Source: Circinella minor (Eukaryota; Mucoromycota; Mucoromycetes; Mucorales; Lichtheimiaceae). From it: DNA of 54,772 nucleotides. The notes beneath the pieces were generated by a model that saw nothing but the letters and a program-made list of their open reading frames with translations, did not search any database and was not told where the DNA came from. The stretch lies in contig JAEPRB010000258.1 of the NCBI GenBank assembly GCA_016758965.1, forward strand, positions 1-54,772, in the 5' to 3' direction. A program made the translations under genes and the position numbers. Shown piece after piece: positions 22,954 to 34,420 of the stretch. Each line of letters starts with the position of its first letter. Positions within the stretch are counted from its first letter, which is position 1.

Positions 22954-25451
22954 CTAAAAATCTGCAGCACCCATACCAGCAATACAACTTCCATCACATA
23001 AATCATTATTACTGCTATTATTATTATTATGAGTTGAAGAAGAAGGTGATGATGGTGTGAAATTAAATGAATGTTGAAATAAATGATCTTGATAAAATGG
23101 TTGTTGTTGTTGTTGTTGAGCAGCAGTTGCTTGTTGGAAATTCATCATTAATTGAGTTGTGGAAGCCAAAATACTTGAAGAAGAAGCCAAAGCTTCTGCT
23201 TCTGCTGTTGTCATTGTTGCAGGTGAGGGTAAAGAAGCTACTTCAGGTGTAGGTGAATAAGCAACACGACCTCGTTTTTCTTCTCGATGTTTATTCTTTT
23301 TTGAATGACTATCATCTTTTCTTAATCTTTTCTTTTTTGTTTTTTTATCTTTTTTCTTTTTTCCTTTCTTTTTACGATTACGTTGACTTTCATAACGTTG
23401 TCGTTTTTTAATTGTATCACTTTTCATTGATAAAGGTCGTTTTTCATGATGTAATTTTAGACTAGATAAAAAAAAAATTATGATTAAATTAATTAAATAT
23501 GTTTTACTTTCTCTCGTTTCAAAATAGAAATTAAGAAGAAAAAAACTTACTATAAACCACAAGCATTACATAATGGAGCACCTTCACCATCTCTACGCCA
23601 AAGTGGAGTTGTTGTTGTTTTACAATTAGAACATACTAATCGAACTGCTGCTTCTTCGCGAATTTCTTTTCTTGCACTATTAGGACGAAGTGATTTTGGT
23701 CTTGGTGCATTATGTAATTTTTGACTAAAAATAATAATAATAATAATATAAAGTTTAGAAAAAAAAAGTAGGAAATGAAAGTGGAAATAGAGAATATATA
23801 CTTACTACAAACCACATGCATTACATAATAGTTCATCATCAGGAGATCGACGCCATAAAGGTGTTGACGTTGCACCACAATTAGTACATATAGGTGTATC
23901 ATCAATTTCTTCATCTTCTTCTTCATCTGAACTCGTATCATCATTATCATCATCACTACTATCATCATCAGAAGAAGATTCATCTTCCGAGGAAGAAGAA
24001 GAATAAGAAGATTCTTGATTCATATCATCCTTTGTTTTTGATATAATATTCTTTTTACGTAATTTAGCTAAACTGGTTGTTGTTGGTTTTTGTGTTTGTA
24101 CTTGTTGATGATTATTATTATGAAATGGATGATGATGCTGATGGTGAAGTTGTAATGATTGTTGTGGTAATTGTTGTTGCTGATGGTGTTGTTCGAATTT
24201 AGTAGGTTGGTCACCATCATACATACCTGCTTGTTCTAATAAATTTAAAATTTGTGGAACAGGCATTATATCACCTGGTTGTTGATGTGAAGATGATGCT
24301 ATAGAAGGTGAAAATCTAATATATATAAATAAATAATGTTAAAAATTAATTTTAATGAGATATAATCATATATAAGTAAATAAAAGGTGAACTTACAAGT
24401 CTGTATGATATAATGATGATGAATGATCATTTGCAGATGAAGAAGATGAAGAAGTTAATCCTTCAATTTCTAATGAAATTTGTGGTCTTGATCGTACACG
24501 AGCAGTTGGATGATGATGATGATGATGATGATTTGTTTGTTGTTGTTGTTCTAATAATTTATGCAAACTAGTTGTAGTTGTTGATTGATCTTGTTGTTGT
24601 AATAAAGTAGATGATTCTACATAAACCGCAGCACCAGTACCAGCAGTATTATTATTATTGTTATTACCATTTATTGCATCTTGAGGTGTACGATGATGCA
24701 TAGACATAGGTGTCATATGTGGTAGGATAGGACTCGATGGCATAGAATTGATAGGTTGCATCGAGAAAGCAGCCATACGAGAAGCTAAAGCATTATCGAG
24801 ATGTTGATCTTGTTGAAATGAAGGTGGAGTATCTCGCATATCACGCTGTAAATCATATTCTGTTGCAGCTAATGGCCATGGTGTATCACCCTCTTGTAAA
24901 TGATGATCAATAGATTTAATATTTGCTGTTGCTATTGTATTGATAGTATCACCATGGTGATGATGATGATTTAAATTATGTGAATGCTGATGATTCTCAT
25001 TACCAAATAAAAAATCATGAGTAGGATTATTATGTAGCATGAATTGATTTGTAGTATCATCAAAATCCATCATATCAGGAGGTAAATCTTTTGTAGGTGG
25101 AGGTGGAGGATTATGGTGTTGGTCAAACCAAAATTGGTGATGGTGATTTTGTTGTTCTTGTTGTTGTTGTTGTTGAACATGTAATGTAAGGGAATGTTCA
25201 AATTGTCGTTGTTGTTCTAATAATTGTAATTGTTGTTTTTGTTTTTCTTCAAGTTTTTGTTGATTTATTAATTGATGACGAAACCAAAGTCTCCAAGACA
25301 TATTTTCCATGCGTGATCCATTTTCTAAAGCATCTTTTACTTTATTGGTAATTTTCCAAACATAAGTAATGTCTTGTTCAGAATGAAAATTTTCTAATGG
25401 AGAAAAAAATGTATCTTCACCCCCTTTGACCCTTAGAACAAAAGGTGTCAT
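22954..25451 (-). CDS. GATA transcription factor with two zinc fingers
   Basis: Four exons (25451-24397, 24315-23806, 23724-23551, 23461-22954) join in frame into 748 codons. The N-terminus (about residues 25-60: [20 protein letters not shown], then MENMSWRLW) is the fungal GATA-activator N-terminal domain (DUF1752) known from AreA/Gat1. Long Gln/His/Asn-rich stretches follow. Finger 1 is at 495-519 and finger 2 at 553-577; both are C-X2-C-X17-C-X2-C with TPLWRR and CNACGL. The 33-residue linker has no extra cysteines. A Lys/Arg-rich block after finger 2 is a likely nuclear signal. GATA factors bind HGATAR sites; by domain content this is nearer nitrogen regulators, although two fingers recall SRE/Urbs1 iron repressors. 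The ferric reductase gene lies directly upstream on the same strand. Confidence 0.9.
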
Positions 25452-25918
25452 TATTGTGTATATATTTTATATATATATATATATAACTCTGGTGGGTTTC
25501 TTTTTTTTTTCTTAAAAAAAAAAGGTTCTCAATTGAACACTAGTAGAATTAGTTGTATATTAAAAAAAAAGAGGGTGAAGGAGAGAGAGAGCGAGAGAGA
25601 GAGCGGGGGGGAGGAGGAGGAAAGATTTTTTTTTTGGGTGTTGTTCAAGTAATAACAATTATACTGATAATAATAATAATAGAGTTATAAAAAAAAACAA
25701 AAAGGTGAAACTCGATAAGATTTCTCTCTCTCTCTCTCTCTCTTCTCTTCCCTTCTCTTCTCTCGGGAGATATTTAAAACCAGCCACGGTTTTTTTCTTT
25801 ATTAAGGAACCAGCAATCATTCATTTTTTGTTCATTAAAATAAAAATATTGAATACTTTTTTTATTATCAATTTTTGTCTTTCTATAATACAACTTTCAA
25901 CTATAATACAAATAATAT
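25452..25918. promoter_or_regulatory. GATA-gene leader/promoter with GA and CT tracts
   Basis: This 467-bp spacer contains a purine run of GA repeats (about 25577-25625) and, about 100 bp further, a pyrimidine (CT)n run (about 25720-25762). The two runs are complementary and could pair. They lie upstream of the GATA factor ATG (minus strand), so they are promoter or 5' leader. No protein frame is convincing here. Confidence 0.5.
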
Positions 25919-27991
25919 TTAAAATTCAAAGGTTTCATGATGAACATTCCAATGATGTTTAATAGCTTGATTCATAATAATTCTCATGAAATCATCCGAA
26001 CCACAAGTATGGACCCATACGGATTTGTTATCCGATGTCACCTCTTCTATTCTATTCATACAATTTTCAATATTAGGTCTTGAATTAAAGGTAACATTAC
26101 AATTATTTAATGTTTCAATCCAATGTTTTTGGCCTTGTTCATTATTATTATTACTATTGTTTTGACGAGTAACATAAATATCAAGGTAAAGCTGAATTGG
26201 ATTTGTAGCATTTGAACATTGTTCGGTCCAATAAATTATCAGATCCGTAAATGGTGTCAATTCATCTGATAAAAAAAAAATTATTATTTTTTCTAGGTCA
26301 GCAAACATTGAAGATTTCTATTTGTTTTTTGTTTTTTTTTTCTCTCACTCAATAAAACTTTCTAATCCCCGCTTTCCCCTGGATAGAAATGTGTTTTTTT
26401 TTTACCTAATGTACGAATAGCCCAAACAAGATGAACTTGATCTGTAATGACTGTATCAACACCGGCTGCACGTCTTTCAATACAATCTTTAACTAAAGTT
26501 AAAGCAGGCGTAATACCAATACCAGCAGCAAAACAAGCCATTGTTTTATAATCTTGATATTCTAAACGAGGACCATAAGGACCATCTACCCTGAGATCTA
26601 ATTCGTTATGTTCAATACCAGCTTGTAATAAATCATGTGTATAAGAACCCAATGCTTTGATATGGAGTGAAGCTGATGGAATATCACTCTGTTGACGATA
26701 ACGTCTATTTTTTATATTATCACTTGTACTACTACTACTACCAGTAGATTCTTGGTCTATTGCTTGTTTTTCTTGAACTTGTTTATCACCATTCGTTTTT
26801 TTGTTGGAAGAAGATGTAGCAATTTTTTCATTTAATTCTTTTCTAGTTTTATCAAGCGTAGTAGTAGAAGGTTGAAATACTTCAGAAATAGTCATTGGAT
26901 GCCAATTAGCATAATTCCAAAATGCTTTTTTTGTCTTGTTCACCAAAGTGACAAAAACGTATTGACCCGGATGATAATGTTGGAGACGACCATATTCAAA
27001 AAGTACTTGAGTAATTCCTTGTCCTTGTGCACCCTGATTATTATCGAAAGATTCGGCTTTTAATAATTTGGTATGATGATAATTTGACCACCACGATTGA
27101 TAAGTACGCCAAATACGATCAAAAGCCCAAAGTAAAACGGCAGGAATAAAATAATAGAAACAACCGGTTTCATGCCAACAAGCAGCAATGGTAGCAATAA
27201 TGATACCAACAATATGAGAATAATAAAAGATTTCAAAATAGTTTCGACGAATCCATTCAAAAGATGTTACAAATAAAAGTAAGAAGCCAATCATAGCAAT
27301 TGTACCCGTTCCTTGTTCAATATCACGGAAAAGAGCATCCTTGGCAACATAATCTTTTTGATAACCACGCATACTATATATATATAATGTATTAGTTAAT
27401 GTTATATAGATATATAGATAGATATATAATGAAATAATATACTTACATTCTCCATACGAAATGAGGAATATATTCAATAAAACCAATTCTCGCTAACCAA
27501 CGATGAAATGGAATAAGACCTTCAAATGATAAACCAGACATACGTGTAACCACCGTATTTCTTGAACCAAGAATAAATACAAAACTCCAATTGACCATAC
27601 CAACATAGGCAGCACGACGGTCCATTAAACCAATTGTCATGACATTAGCCCACGTCTTATTAGCAGACAAATGAAAAGGAGCAAGACAAATCCAAATGAC
27701 ATTAATAATAACAAAGAAAGTAACACCAATAATATGTTTGATAGGCATCCAAGTAGTAACAAAAGGAATTTGAATCACATGTTCAAAAGAGTTAAAAATT
27801 CGACCAAAACAACCCAAGATAGAGAATGGTTCTGGCATGACTTTTCCTTGACTACGTAAACGACGTGTTCGATAGATCAAAACACGATCGATTTGATGGG
27901 CCAGACAATAAAGTGTGAATAGACCCCACCAAAAGAAAGCATAAGTATAACCAACTTTATGAAAATCTTTAGATGAATTGAATTCTTTCAT
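25919..27991 (-). CDS. Ferric-chelate reductase (FRE/NOX flavocytochrome)
   Basis: Three exons (27991-27447, 27373-26406, 26265-25919) join in frame into 619 codons. The N-terminal half is a multi-pass membrane domain with the four haem-ligand histidines in two H-X13-H pairs: H163/H177 and H235/H249. The C-terminal half has the FAD motif HPGQYVFVTL with WHPMTIS, the NAD(P)H motif GIGITPALTL and the closing VHTCGSDDFM...WNVHHETFEF. Family role: transmembrane electron transfer from NADPH via FAD and two haems to extracellular Fe3+ (or Cu2+). A low-complexity insertion (Ser/Lys/Gln-rich, about 26690-26860) interrupts the FAD domain. A NOX function is less likely given the FRE-like layout without EF-hands. 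The gene lies upstream of the GATA factor, with a potential metal link to the ZIP gene. Confidence 0.9.
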
Positions 27992-30900
27992 GTTTTCTTT
28001 ATATTTTGCTTTAAGAGGAAGAGAGGGGGGAATGTGAATGAAAAAAGATTATTATTTTTTTTTAAAAAAAAAGAGGAGGGAGGGAGAGGATGATGAATAT
28101 AGGTTTTTTTTTTACCAATCAACACATAAAAAAAAACAAATCAATCGTTATTTTTTTTTCAAAAGAAAAAGTATTTATATATAAATGTAAAACATTTGAG
28201 AATGAAATTTATTAATATTATCTAGTTATTATATGATCTTTTATCATGTAAAAAAAAAAAAAGATATTCTTTAAAGTTTGAATGTAATATAGTAAAAGAG
28301 ATCGCCCAAACAATTCTGTTGTTTAACGTAACCATGGGCATATTTTTTTGGGGGGAGAAGGTGTTTGCAGATATAAGGAAAAAATAGACAACAAAAGAAG
28401 GGGTCTTTGTCTCTCCCCCCGAAAAAATTATGGTTTCCCGATCATTGTAATACGCTTATCAGATTCTTTTATTTTATCAGATTTTTTTGAAATATGTACA
28501 ATTTATAACTCTATTAAGTAAAATTTTCCTATAACCATGAACAAAAAAAAAACCATTGTATTTTTTTATAAAAAAAAAAAAGGAAGAAGATGTTTTTTAT
28601 AATTATGTTGATTATATAAACTAAACTAAAAAAAAAATCAACTATCGTAACTTTGAAATAGGGCTCTTTTTTTATTGTTTGTTTTTTTTACTAAAGAAAA
28701 TCTTTTAACCGAAAAATCTACCAAATTTAGATATATTTACATCTTTTTTTTTTCCAACTTATTCTTCCTTTATTGGAAAACAGCAATCACCGCCTAAATA
28801 AAATATAAAAAAAATGACCCGATCTGTATTACGTTATGTTATTCTCAGAGAGAAAAAAAAGAACATTGTTAACATATTTTTTAATCCATCTAAAATATAA
28901 TTGTGTTTAATCTGGAATTTTTTAGTTTAGAGAACTTGTTATCTAAAAAAAAAACCATAAAAGTGGCTTCTAATTATATAAACTAGCATAAAAAAAATAT
29001 TTGGTTTAGGGTCTTATCTTTCTCTTTCATTTGATAGTGCTTCGTGATTTCATATGTTTTTTTTTTCATTGCGAAAAAAAAAAACCCAGGGATTTTCAAT
29101 ATTACTGTAACACTTTTATAGACCCGGGCATGAGGCCGCGCCACTGTTAAAGTTATCTCTATCATTCTCTCTATTTTTTTTTTTTGACAATCTGATCTTT
29201 TCATACCCTTGCAACAAATTTTTTTGTATACCAGGAAAAAAACCCATTGCAAAAAGAAGTATAATAAGAACTGATATGAATTCAATGTAAAATAGACAAA
29301 AGAACTATAAGTTACGTAGTATATTTTTCTCTATCAAGTTTATTACTACGTAGCCAGAAATATATATATAGAACTAGTATCCACTAAATAATTAAAAAAC
29401 TTTACACAAGGAAGAACATAATAGGATTATCAAGTATTTATATAAATATCATTAAATATTTTATTTTTATTTTTGACAGAGTGTAACATTTTATTAGACA
29501 CTGTGCTATATATATATATATGTTGTTGCTATGATACGATATGATTTTTTTTTTGATGATGAATTCGAATGTATTGACATGTGTACATGTATTTGCATCA
29601 ATAAAGCTATACTTGGATAATATACCCAAATAGATTTTTTTTCAAGAAGTACCCTAAAGGGAAAAATCGGAAATCCAATGATAATGTATGGATATGGTAA
29701 ATTTTTTTTTATCAGATCATCATCCTCATCCGCGGGGGGGATCTCGACGATCCGTGATCTTGTATATGAATTTGTGTTCAGTTCTTTTTTTTTTTTTTAA
29801 TAATAGTCTTTTGAAAAAAAAATGGAATTTATTATAAATCTTTATGTGTATTTTATTTTGTATGGCATTACTTGATGTAAATAAAGAAAAAAAAAGAAAT
29901 GTACTAGATTATTGTCATATATGTTAATATCATACGTATCATTGGTAAATGGTTATTAGGACGCAGGGTTAGGTGTAAGATCGTTTGTGATTGACTCATA
30001 GAAATAGTTTTTTTGGACCCGCTCTTTATTTTTTTTTATTACTTTTTATAATCGATTGCTTGTTTTTTTTTTACTCTTATTATAATAGTAATATTTAGAA
30101 CCCATTGATTTGAAAATCATAATTTGGTAAAATTATTAAAACAGATTAGACATTTTCGTTACAAAACCAAATTAAGAGATAATGTATTGTTCTCAGAAGG
30201 TTATAAAAATGAATAGTTTTCCTTTGAGGACGATTAGGTGATCCGCTGTCATTTAAAAAAAATCTGGTAAAAAACTTATCCCCAATGTACCCGATTCTCT
30301 TGACGTCCAAAAGAAAAAAAAAACATCGGAATTTAAGAAGGAGGGGTTTACTTCTAACAGAGCAACGTTGGAGGAAATCAAAGGAACAAGCTGATTAGAT
30401 TTCATATAAGGTGCATACGTACTGACTTAAACTGTCAAAATATGGGTTGGAATAAAAATTGACAAAAAAATGTCAGAAATGAAGCTATGAACTTTTTGAG
30501 CCGTAATATATGTTAATTTAGGGATTCTGGAGATATTTTATGAAACAGTTATTAGAAAAATAATTTTCTATTGAGATTTGTCGCTTCAAAGTTCTGTCAA
30601 AATAAAATACTTATTTTACTAACTAATGACCATAGTTCGAGAAAGGGATAAGCAGTGTGTAACCCCTATAAAAGCGGTTACACAAGGTTCGTGCTCTGGA
30701 TTATATTTTTTTTTCACTCAATAAAAAACAAATAGATATAAGAACAACAATAAAACTCGAAAAGTAGTTGTTTTCAAAGATTGCTTGCGTGTAGGTACTA
30801 TCACCCATGCCAAAAAATGTTCAAATAATTTCCACACTCTTGTTGGATAGCAACCAAGTAAAACTATAACCCTGCACCACCATTTTTAATCAAAAAATGG

Positions 30901-31156
30901 AACCAGGTTCTGGCAGAAATATCAAATAGTATTATGAAACCTAGCAATAGAGGAAAAGAAAAAAGTAGGGAAATTACTGCTTATTTCTCGACAGTGCATA
31001 CACATACAGTACACTGTCATTTCTTTTCATCCCTAAAGTATACAATAAATTTCTATATTATTTCACGGGCTTATAAATGACCTGTAGAATTTGTTGATAT
31101 AGACATAAATTGATTTTATGTATATACGTACGTTAGAAATCACAAATAATTATATT
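27992..31156. other. 3.2-kb gene-poor interval
   Basis: No gene is supported. The stretch has many homopolymers, short frames without ATG or family likeness, a small GC-rich patch (29120-29150) and a G-run near 29735. Around 30640-30680 the segment AAGCAGTGTGTAAC recurs near 53988-54000, so a dispersed repeat may be present. A possible TATAAAA element lies at about 30668. No tRNA or rRNA recognised. Confidence 0.5.
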
Positions 31157-33176
31157 TTATTCAATAATAAATTCTTTTGGTACATCATGACAATCATTTT
31201 CAAATAAGGCATTAATTATCTCTCCAGGGTCATCCATATTAATATCCTGTCTCCCAATATAATAGTTCAATCCAATTGATGGTTGCCAACTAACATCCCG
31301 ATCTCCAAGATAATAAATGCCTATTGACTTATATCGCCCAGTACCCTTTGTACATTCACGTATCACAGGAAGACAGTAACTCCGGTCATAGTCAACAACA
31401 ACAAAATTGGACACATTGTCATCAGGTTGGTCTTGCATTGGTGTATGTGATTCAAGTAAGATTGGTAATATTATGCACTCTTCACAATCTTCAGTTAATG
31501 TAAGTGGTCTGATATGCGTCAATAAGCCACCTGCACGTTCATGGTAGTGTGTCATAAATGAAGATACTGCGTTTTGCATATACAACAACCATTCCACCAA
31601 CACGGTATCTTTGTCTGCTGTATCCATATCAGTCCACTCGTCGTTGTATCTGGCACTACCAACGCGATCAATTTTTTCTAAATAGTCACTAGGATCTTCA
31701 TCACTATTTTTTGACAAAGAATAACAGCCGTGTTCATATGGTGTGATAGATATTTTCCAGTAACGCGATGTTGTTACGTGCATCAACATAGTGTCATCGA
31801 TATAGTACTCTAATTCTCGGCCCGTTGTAATTGCGACACGATTTTGTGTATGTCTTCCGGCAACACCAGTCCATGAAGGTAAATTGTACTTATCCATGGT
31901 GCTTTTTAAATTTATAGTTCCATCAAGAGTACCATTGGATCCAAAACACAGTATAGAAAGATCTTCAGTTGCAACATGTCGATAAAAATCGTCGAATACT
32001 AATTTTATTTCTGCTGAATAGCTGACTTCCATATCGTCAAACATATAAGAGAATGTGTTCTTTAATGCATATATCATGTCATGTTGTTTTGTACTTGTTC
32101 GAAAATGAGCAAAAGAGAGTGCTTGATTAACACTGCCCTTCTTGTGTTCTGCTGCTCCAAAATCAAGTAAAATGTTAGAAAGAGTGTCTGTTGTTGTCGG
32201 TATGTCAGTTGAATGCAAACTATGCTGGAACATATTAGTATTGGTTCCAACTATCAAGATGCGTCTAGCCATCATTAGTTCTTCAAGAGTCCAGCTTCGT
32301 TTAAACCAGCAAGAGTTAAAAACATCAATTAAAAAGTAGTGTTGCGCTTTGTGGCCACAAAAAAAAACGGTTTCTTCAAAGTGATTTAAATCATAAAGAA
32401 GGGCCTCAGACACCATAGCAACTGTATAACGTGCATTACAATAGATCTTGTGCATCTGCTTGATTTCATTTGACTTGGCTTCGTTGTCTGCTTGATCGAT
32501 ACATACTTTATCATACCACACATACTCGATTTGGAAATCCTTGCATACTTGTTGCAATAGTTGATCATATGTAACATATCGTTTACTAGCGGATTCTGAT
32601 GTTGAAACACACCATGTGACATAATCAGTATAGCTTAATTCTTTTTGTTCGTCACTATCAGAATCATCTTTCGAACCTTCCTGCACACTGTCCTCTTCAT
32701 TGTCTTTATTATTGTTGTCTTCATTGTCTTCTTTATTGACGCTATTGGCATTTTCAAAATTATTATGTGGATTCCCCTCTTCACCCTCATTTTCGCTATC
32801 TTCTTGATTATCGACACTTTCGCCATCTTCTTGATCATCAACACTTTCGCCACTCTCAGAAAGTTCCGCAGAATGTATAACATAAGCTTCCGCTACATTG
32901 TATCCTTCAACAATACAGTGTTTACCATTATCGATTAAGCTATATTCCTCGTTGCCGTCATCACTTTCATTTTTAACAACCTCGCCTGATTGTTCCCAAC
33001 AATATGAAATTGTGTGATATCCATCCACTGCTTCTTTCCCGGGTACTTTTTGCCAATCAGAAACACGAACAAGCCAGGTAGGACGGTGTTCTCCACCAGT
33101 TACATTAAGTCGATAATTGGTTCTATCTACTACGTCTACGTACAGATTTTTGATTTCGGCAATACGTAATATACAT
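31157..33176 (-). pseudogene. HET-domain protein, one 4-bp frameshift
   Basis: From the ATG at 33176 the protein reads MYITYCRNQKSV, as in the sister copies. It then hits an extra CGTA at about 33140-33137, which shifts the frame and stops a few codons later (TAG). Skipping the four bases restores an open frame of 659 further codons to the stop at 31157. That frame contains the HET motifs GYHTISYCWEQ, YVWYDKVCIDQ, QMHKIYCNARY, CWFKRSWTLEELMMARR and the shared C-terminus PKEFIIE. There is no in-frame ATG soon downstream of the shift, so a nearly full protein is not expected from this allele unless the insertion is an assembly error. A long acidic Asn/Asp/Glu-rich insertion (with two near-identical GESVD(D/N)QED units) splits the HET domain. 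Recent loss is suggested by otherwise intact coding. Confidence 0.85.
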
Positions 33177-34420
33177 TGTTATTTTTTTATGCTTTGCTTA
33201 TTCTTCTAGGAAAAATTGTTTTTTTTTATCAGCCAAAATATGGTTTTTTTTTTCATTACGCTACTTCTAAATCGTTGTTGTTGCAAAATAATTGTATATT
33301 ATACTTTACATAGGACGTACTACTTCACAGACGTAATAATTTTATTCTATATTTTTTTTTCCAAGAATTAAAATTGAATAGAGTTTTGTTAGAGAAGGAG
33401 TAAGTGAAAGTGAAAGAGAAGAAATAAAAATACGAGGGGCACCTTCGAATATCTTAATTTGAAACTTTTCTAGATAATGGCGAGCCTCCATTAACATAAA
33501 CAAAAAAGGAAGAAACGAGCACATACAACTGGAATTAGAAAAAACTATCGAAATAGGGCTCTTTTTATATCCTTCTTTGTAATCTTTTGCCAGCCACCCA
33601 ACAGGGGTTTTTTTTTTCACACAACCTATCTCACTCGATAAGCCTTAAGAGACGCTGTATTATAGGAGATAATTTAATAGAAACAATCGTATCCTTTTTT
33701 GTCTTACATAATTAATTGCTTTAATAATAGAATAGTACAAATTTTTAACAGATTTAAAAGTACAATGAGACGCATTTTCATTAACATAGTTGAGACCTAA
33801 TGTTGTGAGGTATAAAAATTATTTTGTTATTTTTTTCGATGATCAAAAAATGATGTATGACAAACCAAAAAGAATAAGAAAAAAAACCTGGGTCGAGCCT
33901 TATTGCTAAGTTCTAAACCTTGTTTTTTTGTCAATGTTACGTATTCAAAGACAATCCAAAATTGGTAATATAAGGTAGTACGCACATTTTTCTTCAACTT
34001 CTTTGATCAATTTAATTTTTTTTCTTGAATCACAGAGGCACCCATGGAACAAAATATCTGTTGTACCATTTTTCTATTTCCCATTGTCACGTTAGGCTCT
34101 TATGTAAATAAATAATTTTAGTACTGCCATAATAGTCCGTTATTATCTCTCTTTCTTTTTGTATAATATTTTATCATGGTATGTATGTAAAAAACAGTAT
34201 ACTATTTTTTTTATTTTTCTTGATAGCAACAAATAGAAAGGAACAAAGGTGCTAATTTTTTAAGAAATCAAAGATCTTGAATTAAAAAAAAAGTTATATT
34301 AAATATTATCGAAAGGAAAAATCAGCCGATTCTGAAGATAGAACCAATTGTCAATCTCTGTCATATGAGAGAAAAATGTCGACCTTCTTGACTTATTTGC
34401 ATCTCAGGTCGTCCCAGGTA
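33177..34420. other. Intergenic; upstream part duplicated with HET copy 3
   Basis: No gene. The first ~450 bp (to about 33620) resemble the region upstream of the HET gene at 45051-45500: both have GAC(G/A)TAC.ACTTCACAGA-like and CTTTTCTAG-CTCC segments in the same order. This indicates that the duplicated unit included the promoter. The rest is AT-rich with no recognised feature. Confidence 0.5.

Noticed and set aside
22875..23252. Plus-strand frames opposite the GATA gene's last exon
   Set aside because: Shadows of the repetitive coding strand (Gln/Ser/Lys runs read backwards).
27992..31156. Search for tRNA, 5S rRNA or snRNA genes
   Set aside because: No cloverleaf with A/B box pairs or conserved snRNA boxes could be recognised by eye here or elsewhere in the window.
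33120..33141. Treating GTACGT...TAG in the HET copy as a tiny intron that would rescue the frame
   Set aside because: The interval is about 17 nt, too short for splicing, and sister copies have coding sequence there; a 4-bp insertion explains it better.
33342..33620. 92-codon minus-strand frame upstream of the HET copy
   Set aside because: Lies in the duplicated promoter region; the homologous interval at 45.1-45.5 kb does not keep the frame.
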